Position numbers and translations under genes: made by a program. 8,425 bases of DNA from UKL13-2 sp044346745 (GTDB lineage Bacteria; Pseudomonadota; Gammaproteobacteria; Burkholderiales; Usitatibacteraceae): contig JBIIYQ010000120.1 in NCBI GenBank assembly GCA_044346745.1, forward strand, positions 1 to 8,425, written 5' to 3'. Positions 1 through 6,078 of this stretch are shown here, piece by piece. The notes beneath the pieces are model-generated. The model saw nothing but the letters and a program-made list of their open reading frames with translations. It was not told where the DNA came from and ran no database searches. Each line of letters starts with the position of its first letter. Positions within the stretch are counted from its first letter, which is position 1.

Positions 1-2438
1 TGGCGCATACCGGCGGTGTGGGCGCGATCTTTGACCTGCGCAAGGTCCCTTCGCTTGAGGCGGGCATGAGTCCCCGGGAGATTTGGTCGAACGAGTCGCA
101 GGAGCGTTATGTCATCGCAATTGGGCCGGAATCGCTGGCGCAGTTTTCTGCGCTGTGTGCGCGGGAGCGTTGCCCTTTTGCCGTTGTGGGTCGCGCCGCA
201 GACGATCAGATGCTTGTAGTTGAAGATCCCCACTTTGACAATTCCCCAGTGGCAATGGAAATGGATGTGTTGCTCGGCAAACCGCCAAAGATGCTTCGGG
301 AGGTGCGCACGGTAGACCGGCAGATTGAGCCGTTTAAGACGGACGACATCTTGCTCGAAGACGCTGTTTATCGCGTTCTCCAGTTACCAACGGTCGCCGA
401 CAAGTCTTTCTTGATTACCATCGGTGATCGTTCGGTCGGCGGGTTAACCGTTCGTGATCAGTTTGTCGGTCGTTGGCAGGTCCCGGTTGCCGATTGTGCC
501 GTTACCCTTATGGGTTTCAACACTGTCCGCGGTGAAGCAATGGCAATGGGAGAGAAAGCGCCGATTGCAGTCATCAACGCCCCGGCTTCCGGGCGCATGG
601 CTGTTGGCGAAGCAATTACGAACATTGCCGCTGCGGATATTGACGACATATCCGGTATCAAACTCTCTGCGAATTGGATGGCTGCCGCCGGATTCCCCGG
701 GGAAGACGCCGACCTTTTTGCGACGGTGGAAGCCGTCGGTATGGATTTGTGCCCGAAACTCGGTATTGGTATTCCGGTCGGCAAAGATTCACTTTCAATG
801 CAAACATCGTGGCACGACGGCGACATAAAGAAACAAGTAGTGTCGCCAATCTCCCTCGTGGTTTCAGCGTTCGCGACCGTTACCGACGCAACCAAAACGT
901 TAACCCCGGCTCTATCAGAGGTTGCCGACACAGAGCTCGTTTTAATTGATTTGGGAGCAGGCAAAAACCGGCTCGGAGGCTCTGCCCTAGCACAGGTCTT
1001 TTCCGCATTAGGGGGGGTTGCACCTGACGTCGATGACGCTGAGTTGCTGAAAAATTACTTCGCAGTTGTTCGCAAACTTGCCCGCGCGGGTTTGATACTC
1101 GCCTACCATGATCGGTCTGACGGCGGATTGTTAGCGACTGCGGTTGAGATGATGTTCGCTGCGCGTCGCGGCATCACCTTGTACCTCGATGAATTGACGT
1201 TCGCCGCGCGCGAGACGGATGTTGATGACTATGATTCAACGCCCGACACGCAAAGACTCGGCCTTAATTCGGGGGTGCTAAGCGCGCTGTTTGCCGAGGA
1301 GCTTGGGGCACTGGTGCAGATTCGGCGTTCCGATCGTGCTGTCGTGATGGCAGCATTTCGTGAACAGGGGTTGGGTGCAGTTACCCATGTCGTCGGGCAC
1401 CCGAACGAGACAGATGAATTGCGAGTTATACGCACCGCCAAGCCGTTGGTTGTCGCCAGTCGGACCAACTTGCAGAAAGCATGGGGCAAAACCAGCTACA
1501 TGATTCAAGCCTTGCGAGACAATCCAGCCACCAGTAGTGAAGAGTACGCTCGCATTGAAAATCTCAACGATACGGGGCTCTTTTCCCGACTCACGTTCGA
1601 TGTACGCACTACATCTGCCCCGGACTCACAGTCGAAGGCGGGCCAGCCTAAGGTGGCTATTCTTCGGGAGCAGGGTGTTAACGGGCAAATTGAGATGGCC
1701 CATGCGTTTGTCAAGGCGGGGTTCCGCGCTATTGATGTGCATATGAGTGACATCATCGAGGGGCGTGTATCCCTGGCAGACTTTCGCGGTCTGGCCGCCT
1801 GTGGCGGGTTTTCGTATGGTGACGTGCTCGGTGCGGGAGAGGGGTGGGCCAAGTCGATTCTCTTCAACGCCAGAGCGCGTGAAGAGTTTGCCCGCTTCTT
1901 TGCGCGAACCGACTCGTTTGCCATCGGGGTTTGCAACGGCTGCCAAATGATGTCCAACCTGGCGGAGATTATTCCGGGCGCTGAAAACTGGCCGCATTTT
2001 GAGCGGAACCGCAGTGAACAATACGAAGCGCGCACCGTGATGTTGGAGATCCGGGAATCACCTTCGATTTTTTTCACCGGAATGGCGGGCTCGGTTATCC
2101 CGGTTCCTACCGCGCACGGCGAAGGTAGGGCGGTTTTTCGCGACCAAGCGCAGGCGGAAGCGGCGCGCTGGACTTGCGCGGCCCAGTTCGTTGACTACGC
2201 CGGCGTGGCGACGGAAAAATATCCAGCCAATCCGAACGGGTCGCCGCATGGAATGACTGCGTTCACAACGCCCGATGGGCGCTTCACGATAATGATGCCG
2301 CACCCTGAGCGGGCCGCACTCGCGGCGAACTTGTCGTGGCGGCCGGACGACTGGCGTTTGGTGGATGAAGCCGCGGGTACACCTGCACCAAGTCCATGGA
2401 TGCGCATGTTTGAAAATGCGCGACGCTGGGTGGGTTAG
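1..2438 (+). CDS. purL: Phosphoribosylformylglycinamidine synthase (FGAM synthase), C-terminal part, 5' end outside window
   Basis: PurL converts FGAR, glutamine and ATP to FGAM, glutamate, ADP and phosphate, the fourth step of purine synthesis, in the cytosol. About 812 residues are visible; the first complete codon is at position 3. The E. coli enzyme has about 1295 residues, so the N-terminal domain, linker and part of the first synthetase half are missing at the window edge. The GTG at 18 is internal: the frame stays open upstream, and MSPREIWSNESQERYV just downstream is mid-protein PurL sequence. Visible motifs include GDRSVGG, IPVGKDSLSMQ and HDRSDGG in the AIRS-like synthetase region. 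The glutaminase domain follows, with REQGVNGQIEM, CGGFSYGDVLGAGEGW, the nucleophilic Cys of GVCNGCQMM (codon 1932-1934) and the His and Glu of MMPHPERA (2301-2309). The frame is intact to the TAG at 2436-2438. A segment near 1200-1270 is about 20 residues longer than in E. coli. No terminator follows. The family assignment is very secure. Confidence 0.98.
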   Translation, partial: AHTGGVGAIFDLRKVPSLEAGMSPREIWSNESQERYVIAIGPESLAQFSALCARERCPFAVVGRAADDQMLVVEDPHFDNSPVAMEMDVLLGKPPKMLREVRTVDRQIEPFKTDDILLEDAVYRVLQLPTVADKSFLITIGDRSVGGLTVRDQFVGRWQVPVADCAVTLMGFNTVRGEAMAMGEKAPIAVINAPASGRMAVGEAITNIAAADIDDISGIKLSANWMAAAGFPGEDADLFATVEAVGMDLCPKLGIGIPVGKDSLSMQTSWHDGDIKKQVVSPISLVVSAFATVTDATKTLTPALSEVADTELVLIDLGAGKNRLGGSALAQVFSALGGVAPDVDDAELLKNYFAVVRKLARAGLILAYHDRSDGGLLATAVEMMFAARRGITLYLDELTFAARETDVDDYDSTPDTQRLGLNSGVLSALFAEELGALVQIRRSDRAVVMAAFREQGLGAVTHVVGHPNETDELRVIRTAKPLVVASRTNLQKAWGKTSYMIQALRDNPATSSEEYARIENLNDTGLFSRLTFDVRTTSAPDSQSKAGQPKVAILREQGVNGQIEMAHAFVKAGFRAIDVHMSDIIEGRVSLADFRGLAACGGFSYGDVLGAGEGWAKSILFNARAREEFARFFARTDSFAIGVCNGCQMMSNLAEIIPGAENWPHFERNRSEQYEARTVMLEIRESPSIFFTGMAGSVIPVPTAHGEGRAVFRDQAQAEAARWTCAAQFVDYAGVATEKYPANPNGSPHGMTAFTTPDGRFTIMMPHPERAALAANLSWRPDDWRLVDEAAGTPAPSPWMRMFENARRWVG

Positions 2439-2837
2439 CTAATTCTCGAACCTTCCGCCGTAGGCCGCGGCGTATTGATCTTCACCAAACTCAAAATGCG
2501 CGTCTGGGGACTCACCGAGGTAGGTCGTCTCCACCGTCACTTTGGTGTACCGATCCAAGCGCTGCCAAATCGCGTAGGTGAGTGCACGCGCCAAATCGGC
2601 CGGCCTCTCGCTGGCACGAATTTCGTGGTCGGCGATGAGAGTCAAAATGAGGGCGTCGCCAGAAACGGTGCCGACTGCAACACTTTCGACTTCCTCGGGT
2701 TTGGTCCACACGGCGGTATACGCTGCTACCACTTCAGGGACTTCTCGCGGTAGCAGTCGCGAAACCGATGCCTCCAGGCGATAGTAGTTGCCAGCTTTGG
2801 CGAATTGGACGCGGATCGGGGCGAGTGGTTGGGTCAT
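2439..2837 (-). CDS. Uncharacterised 132-aa protein, convergent with purL
   Basis: I do not recognise this family. The predicted protein has 132 residues, is soluble and acidic toward its C-terminus, and has no signal peptide or membrane segment. Its pattern suggests alternating strands and helices: strands near residues 7-12, 51-57 and 62-69 (DALILTLIAD), and a helix near 79-95 (DLARALTYAIWQRLDRY). The C-terminal tail is rich in aromatic and acidic residues (FEFGEDQYAAAYGGRF). The ATG at 2837-2835 has AGGG only two bases upstream, closer than usual for a ribosome binding site. No better start is visible. Its TAG stop directly abuts the purL stop on the other strand. The operon upstream on its own strand ends at a strong terminator, so it probably needs its own promoter in 2838-3012. 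I judge it real because it is a full-length intact frame filling the space after purL, and because purL's frame has ended here. No function can be assigned. Confidence 0.7.
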   Translation of the reverse strand: MTQPLAPIRVQFAKAGNYYRLEASVSRLLPREVPEVVAAYTAVWTKPEEVESVAVGTVSGDALILTLIADHEIRASERPADLARALTYAIWQRLDRYTKVTVETTYLGESPDAHFEFGEDQYAAAYGGRFEN

Positions 2838-2856
2838 GTCCCTAAATTACTTGAGT

Positions 2857-2869
2857 CAATCCGCGATTG
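2857..2869. promoter_or_regulatory. Short inverted repeat upstream of the 132-aa gene, possible operator
   Basis: The sequence CAATC-CGC-GATTG is a perfect 5-bp inverted repeat around a 3-base centre, 20-32 bases upstream of the ATG at 2837. On the minus strand, TAGTAT (2877-2872) lies just upstream of it and could be a weak -10 element; no good -35 is present 17 bases further up. If so, the repeat would overlap the transcription start. A 5-bp repeat can occur by chance, so this is only a suggestion. Confidence 0.15.
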
Positions 2870-3012
2870 CAATACTAGGCAAGCTCGCGGAATTGGTTTA
2901 CATTGTGAATCCCGGTTTTGCTTCGCCATGTTAAGCGCTGTAGTCGCACACTTCGATCTGGCAACCCTAGGCTGCCCGCGTTACCGCAGAGCGAAGCCAA
3001 GGATTACGAAAC

Positions 3013-3040
3013 AAAAAAGGCAGCCTAAGCTGCCTTTTTT
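3013..3040 (-). terminator. Rho-independent terminator of the yciB-yciI-bolA-parvulin operon
   Basis: AAAAAAGGCAGC, a 4-base loop (CTAA on the plus strand), then GCTGCCTTTTTT form a perfect 12-bp hairpin with a six-base A tract and T tract. On the minus strand it begins 16 bases after the parvulin stop codon, and the T tract continues as TTTTTTGTTT. Its symmetry means it could work in both directions, but no plus-strand gene reads into it. It separates the operon from the downstream minus-strand gene at 2837-2439. Confidence 0.93.
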
Positions 3041-3056
3041 ATTGGGCGCAAGCGGA

Positions 3057-3908
3057 TTACTTCTCTTCGACTTTTGCCTTTGAGCGCAGATCCTGCACGA
3101 GTCGTGCGATCGCTTCTTGTTGAGCGCGCTGACGGAAATTTTCCTTTACGTCGTCAAATTTTGGCGGCTTATTGTCGCGTGAATCGTCCAGGCGAATGAC
3201 GTGCCAGCCAAATTGCGTTTTGATTGCGTTGGGTGTGGTCTGACCCTTCTGAAGCACGCGCAACGCGTTGCCGAACTCCGGCACGTAGCGTCCTGCAGGA
3301 CCCCAATCCAAGTCACCACCGTTGTCTTTGGAGCCGGGGTCTTTGGATTTGTCTTTGGCCAGCTTTTCAAACGACTCACCACGACCAAGTTGAGCGATGA
3401 TTGCCTTCGCTTCATCTTCGGTGTCTACCAGAACGTGGCGGGCTTTGTATTCCTTGTCTCCCATTTGCGCAATAAATGCGTCGTACATCGACTTCAGCTG
3501 TGCGTCGGTAACAGGATTTGCTTTCGAGTGATCTTCGAAGTAAGCGCGGATCAACACCGTCTGTGCAGCAATACGCATCTGCGCGGCGACCGCCGGGTCT
3601 TTGTCTAAGCCGCGCTTGGCGCCAGCCTGTGCGAGTACTTCGCGATTGATGAGTTCGTCACGAATTGCGGCGTTCATCTCTGGCGATGCGGCTTGGCCGG
3701 ACGCTTCGCGTTCACGATTCATTGCGTCAAAAAATGCTTGCGGAATGATCACGCCATTCACGCTGACCTTGCCTTCGGCTTTTGGCGCAGCAGCTGCCTT
3801 CGCAGCCGGCTTTTCAGCTTTGGTTTGCGCCAGGGCGCTGCTGGTGAACGCCGGTACAGAAACGGCCAGAGCGATCGCAAGAGCGATGGTTTTCTTTGTT
3901 GGTAGCAT
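3057..3908 (-). CDS. Exported parvulin-type peptidyl-prolyl isomerase / chaperone (Par27-like)
   Basis: This is a predicted periplasmic foldase that isomerises peptide bonds before proline. The 283-residue protein starts with a Sec signal peptide: lysines at 5-6, a hydrophobic stretch to about residue 23, and probable cleavage after ALA at 27. An Ala/Lys-rich linker (28-46) follows, then a helical region (about 48-145) and a single PpiC/parvulin domain (about 152-242). That domain holds RHVLV (His158), GGDLDWGP and FGWHVIRL (His236). A basic, Gln-rich helix ends the protein. It resembles the Bordetella Par27 group (helical region, one parvulin domain, C-terminal extension) more than SurA, which usually has two parvulin domains. 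The ATG at 3908 is preferred because AAGGA (3920-3916) lies seven bases upstream and the signal peptide starts there. The frame continues upstream only to a TTG overlapping the bolA stop, which would spoil the signal peptide. It is last in the operon, 41 bases after bolA. Confidence 0.92.
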   Translation of the reverse strand: MLPTKKTIALAIALAVSVPAFTSSALAQTKAEKPAAKAAAAPKAEGKVSVNGVIIPQAFFDAMNREREASGQAASPEMNAAIRDELINREVLAQAGAKRGLDKDPAVAAQMRIAAQTVLIRAYFEDHSKANPVTDAQLKSMYDAFIAQMGDKEYKARHVLVDTEDEAKAIIAQLGRGESFEKLAKDKSKDPGSKDNGGDLDWGPAGRYVPEFGNALRVLQKGQTTPNAIKTQFGWHVIRLDDSRDNKPPKFDDVKENFRQRAQQEAIARLVQDLRSKAKVEEK

Positions 3909-3915
3909 TGCTTCT

Positions 3916-3920
3916 TCCTT
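3916..3920 (-). promoter_or_regulatory. Ribosome binding site deciding the parvulin start
   Basis: AAGGA on the minus strand lies seven bases before the ATG at 3908-3906. It supports that start over the in-frame TTG at 3953-3951, which lies inside the bolA coding end. Confidence 0.7.
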
Positions 3921-3949
3921 CTTGTGAGTGGTACAAAAAATATTCCGAA

Positions 3950-4231
3950 TCAAGCTGCTCGCGCATCGATCTTGAGGGCATGGATACGCGTTTTCATCAA
4001 ATCGCCCAACAGTTGATAAATGATACGGTGTCGCGCGACCAGGGTTTTGCCAACGAACTGCGATGAAACAATTTGAATGTCGAAGTGTGTGCCATCCTGT
4101 GCGCCCGTTTTGGCGGCATGGTCGGCAGCACCTCGATGGCCAGCATGTGAAGCAGAATCATCCTCTACCGTCAGCAATGAAGGTTTGAGGGTGCTCAGTC
4201 TGGCGATGATGTCGTCTCGTGTGGATAACAT
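3950..4231 (-). CDS. BolA-family protein
   Basis: BolA-family proteins are small cytosolic proteins. They partner monothiol glutaredoxins in iron-sulfur and redox handling, and in some bacteria influence cell shape and envelope genes. The 93-residue product carries the family core: HFDIQIVSSQFVGKTLVARHRIIY, with the FxGxxxxxRHRxxY signature at about residues 59-72, followed by a helix and IHALKI with a conserved-looking His84. The N-terminal helix (6-19) leads to DDSASHAGHRG, the DxSxxHAGH form seen in alpha- and betaproteobacterial members. The loop after it (about 29-48) is longer than in E. coli BolA and His/Ala-rich. At 93 residues the protein is slightly shorter than E. coli BolA and lacks its C-terminal tail. 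The ATG at 4231 lies two bases after the yciI stop (TGA-CG-ATG) and has no clear ribosome binding site, so translational coupling to yciI is likely. No glutaredoxin gene is in the window. Confidence 0.93.
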   Translation of the reverse strand: MLSTRDDIIARLSTLKPSLLTVEDDSASHAGHRGAADHAAKTGAQDGTHFDIQIVSSQFVGKTLVARHRIIYQLLGDLMKTRIHALKIDARAA

Positions 4232-4233
4232 CG

Positions 4234-4536
4234 TCAGGCAGGAAGTGTCTTCTTAAATGGCTTGACAGTCACGCGCGAAAAAACGTTCGCAAGGCAGTAC
4301 GGATCTTCAGCCGCCCATGCGATGGCCGCCTCTCGCGTCGCAAATTCGGCGATGATCAACGAGCCGGTAAAGCCGGCGCTTCCAGGATCTTCGCTGTCGA
4401 TGGCAGGGTGCGGGCCGGCAAGCGAAAGACGTCCTTCAGCCTGCAACTCCTTTAGTCGGGCGACGTGTGCAGGGCGGTTCGCTAGCCTGCGTTCGAGCGC
4501 GCCAGGTAACTCTTCACAGATAATCGCGTACAACAT
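4234..4536 (-). CDS. yciI: YciI-family protein
   Basis: This 100-residue cytosolic protein has the ferredoxin-like fold of the YciI/YCII family, whose enzymatic role is not settled. It aligns along its whole length with E. coli YciI: MLYAIICEE at the start, RPAHVARLKEL with the conserved His24, EGRLSLAGPHPAID, DPGSAGFTGSLIIAEF, the EDPY motif (77-80) and the C-terminal VKPFKK. No residue typical of the family appears to be lost, and the length matches. Its ATG shares one base with the stop of yciB (TAATG at 4538-4534), and its stop lies two bases before bolA, so it is translated as the middle of a coupled set. The family is certain; its substrate is unknown here and largely in general. Confidence 0.95.
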   Translation of the reverse strand: MLYAIICEELPGALERRLANRPAHVARLKELQAEGRLSLAGPHPAIDSEDPGSAGFTGSLIIAEFATREAAIAWAAEDPYCLANVFSRVTVKPFKKTLPA

Positions 4537-5129
4537 TAGACCTTGCCTTCTGCATTGACTTTGGTATCACCTGCAACCGGTGCGCCGGGCGCAGCGGGCT
4601 CATCGTCCGGTAGGTAGGGCATTAGCCAAAAAATCTGTAAGACTATGAACACGAAGAACAGGCCCATATCGCCAAAAGTCTTGAACAGGACCCAGGTGTC
4701 CGTCGACGTGTAATAGGCAAACCACACGTTGAGAACGGCGATGAACAACAAAAAAGCGATCCATGTGATCGACAGTTTCCGCCAGACGGTGTCGGGTGCG
4801 GTGATGGTGTTGTTGAAAATGAATGCAACTGGATTCTTCTTGAACCAGAACTGCGCGATGCCTATCGCGACGGCCATGGCCGTGAAGAGCACAGTAGGTT
4901 TCCACTTGATGAAAATTTCATTCTTAAAGACCACGGTGGCACCGCCGGCAATAACGATGATGGCCAAGCCGAGCCACATCATGGGCTCCACCTTTTTCTT
5001 TGTTAGCTTGAGATATCCGACTTGCGCGAGGGAAGCTGCGATTGCCACCAGCGTCGCGGTGTAGATATCAAAAGCTTTGTAGGCCACAAAAAACAGAATG
5101 ACCGGAAAAAAATCGAACAGAAATTTCAT
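4536..5129 (-). CDS. yciB: Inner-membrane septation protein A (YciB/IspZ family)
   Basis: YciB is an integral inner-membrane protein. In enterobacteria it is tied to cell-envelope synthesis and division, and to intracellular spreading and septation in Shigella (where it is called IspZ). The 197-residue product has the diagnostic N-terminus MKFLFDFFPVILFFVAYK and the central FIKWKPTVLF motif. About six hydrophobic segments are visible, near residues 5-19, 22-40, 50-69, 78-95, 120-140 and 151-171, plus a soluble Pro/Ala-rich tail (about 175-197) that is probably cytoplasmic. It is the first gene of the operon with yciI, bolA and the parvulin, and its TAA overlaps the next ATG by one base. The ATG at 5129 has only a weak upstream purine stretch. 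I found no convincing promoter in the 110-base gap upstream, so transcription could also read in from the 5995-5240 gene on the same strand. Confidence 0.95.
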   Translation of the reverse strand: MKFLFDFFPVILFFVAYKAFDIYTATLVAIAASLAQVGYLKLTKKKVEPMMWLGLAIIVIAGGATVVFKNEIFIKWKPTVLFTAMAVAIGIAQFWFKKNPVAFIFNNTITAPDTVWRKLSITWIAFLLFIAVLNVWFAYYTSTDTWVLFKTFGDMGLFFVFIVLQIFWLMPYLPDDEPAAPGAPVAGDTKVNAEGKV

Positions 5130-5239
5130 TGAATACGCTGGACCCGCATTGGTACTAGAGGGGTATTGGCCCGTTGAGGCTCGGTAGAAACATTAACTGA
5201 CTAGTATCTCATGATTGACCAATTGCTTGGCGGGGAGGG

Positions 5240-5995
5240 CTAGTGAATCGGTGCCCACCGTCGGCACTGTTCGGCGATTGCCTCCCGCAACTCAGCCGGA
5301 AATCCATGGCCGGAGGCTGTCGCCAGCGCATCCGTGTAAAAGTGGTAACGTTCGTCGGGGAGTGATTCGTTGAGTTTTGCGAACGCAAATTTCATCAGTT
5401 CGAGGTCACCCGTCCGGATCCCTGTGATGGCAAAGTTAACGTTCAGTAGTCTCCAGGGTCGATCAGGATTGGAGCGTTCCAAATCGCTCGAAAGTTGGGC
5501 GGCAAAGTGGGTGATTGCGCCTTGCATCATCGCGTAGACAGCAGCCGTCTCCTGCTGGCTCGAGGCGGAATTCGCCCGCCTGGCGAGTGCATTTACCGCC
5601 GGCTCACAGTTGGAGATGGTGATATCGTGTCGCATGGCCCAAAGTAGTAAGTTCAACGTCAGTCCGTCTAGGTCCGCAGCCAGACTAGTGTCAGGCGCGC
5701 GTGCGACTGGGCTCTCCAGTTCCGCAATTGCTACGAATCCGGCGTTCGTGGCCGAATCGATATCGGATAACGGCAGCGCTCCATCCGAGCCGTAGGTGGT
5801 GTCCAATCGCTGAATTACGTCAAGGAGTTCACCGATAGCGCTCAATGATTGCTGCTGGCTTGGTGTTAGCAGCCCCACGGTGCCCAACGATAAGCGTGAA
5901 AAACGTTCTGCTGCTGCATGGTGGGATGATTCGGCGTCGGCAGTATCGAGTGCGGTGCCTTTTAGGATAAGTCGTATTGGTTTGATTTCAGTCAT
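5240..5995 (-). CDS. Uncharacterised helix-rich 251-aa protein
   Basis: I do not recognise this family and see no catalytic motif. The 251-residue product is predicted soluble, has no signal peptide or membrane segment, and looks almost entirely helical. After a short strand-like start (IKPIRLILKG) and an acidic, His-containing stretch (about 18-30) come several amphipathic helices: residues 46-63, about 104-122 (DLDGLTLNLLLWAMRHD), 131-172, 180-194, 196-210 and 214-230. The paired short helices resemble a TPR-like or other alpha-solenoid scaffold, but no clear repeat unit can be shown by eye. The start at 5995 is chosen because AAGGTG lies eight bases upstream. The frame extends to an ATG at 6037, but that region carries a possible promoter and no ribosome binding site. 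The gene is divergent from the PHP gene, with 83 bases between the two starts, and lies 110 bases upstream of yciB on the same strand. A protein-binding role is speculative. Confidence 0.82.
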   Translation of the reverse strand: MTEIKPIRLILKGTALDTADAESSHHAAAERFSRLSLGTVGLLTPSQQQSLSAIGELLDVIQRLDTTYGSDGALPLSDIDSATNAGFVAIAELESPVARAPDTSLAADLDGLTLNLLLWAMRHDITISNCEPAVNALARRANSASSQQETAAVYAMMQGAITHFAAQLSSDLERSNPDRPWRLLNVNFAITGIRTGDLELMKFAFAKLNESLPDERYHFYTDALATASGHGFPAELREAIAEQCRRWAPIH

Positions 5996-6003
5996 AGAAT
6001 ATT

Positions 6004-6009
6004 CACCTT
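6004..6009 (-). promoter_or_regulatory. Ribosome binding site deciding the start of the 251-aa gene
   Basis: AAGGTG on the minus strand, eight bases before the ATG at 5995-5993, matches the anti-Shine-Dalgarno consensus well. It favours this start over the in-frame ATGs at 6019 and 6037. Confidence 0.75.
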
Positions 6010-6017
6010 GGAGCGAC

Positions 6018-6023
6018 ATTATG
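6018..6023 (-). promoter_or_regulatory. Possible -10 element for the 251-aa gene
   Basis: CATAAT on the minus strand matches the -10 consensus TATAAT at five of six positions. It would place the transcript start near 6011, just before the ribosome binding site at 6009-6004. No good -35 is seen 16-18 bases upstream (the region reads roughly CAGCGG), so it would be a weak or activator-dependent promoter. It fits the choice of the downstream start codon. Confidence 0.3.
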
Positions 6024-6078
6024 GGATTCGGTTCCACTACCGCTGCACCGACGCTCTAAAAATCGCATTACTCGAAAG

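Noticed and set aside
458..964. 168-codon minus-strand frame inside purL
   Set aside because: It is a shadow frame antisense to a strongly conserved part of PurL, with no ribosome binding site or recognisable protein.
2966..3034. Near-repeat CCTAGGCTGCC (2966-2976) and CCTAAGCTGCC (3024-3034)
   Set aside because: Ten of eleven bases match, but there are only two copies and one is part of the terminator stem. The other has no hairpin partner or T tract, so chance or a decayed terminator is as likely.
2805..3083. 92-codon plus-strand frame across the gap between the 132-aa gene and the parvulin
   Set aside because: It overlaps both flanking minus-strand genes and the terminator, has low-complexity Lys/Leu-rich content from those elements, and no ribosome binding site.
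3909..3953. Upstream TTG start extending the parvulin by 15 residues
   Set aside because: It would overlap the bolA stop, lacks a ribosome binding site and would bury the signal peptide; the ATG at 3908 has both features.
5130..5239. Promoter for the yciB operon
   Set aside because: TTGGTC and GATACT/GTTAAT-like hexamers occur on the minus strand, but none has an acceptable spacing, so no promoter is annotated.
5996..6037. Upstream ATGs extending the 251-aa protein by up to 14 residues
   Set aside because: No ribosome binding site precedes them and a candidate -10 element overlaps the one at 6019; AAGGTG marks the start at 5995.
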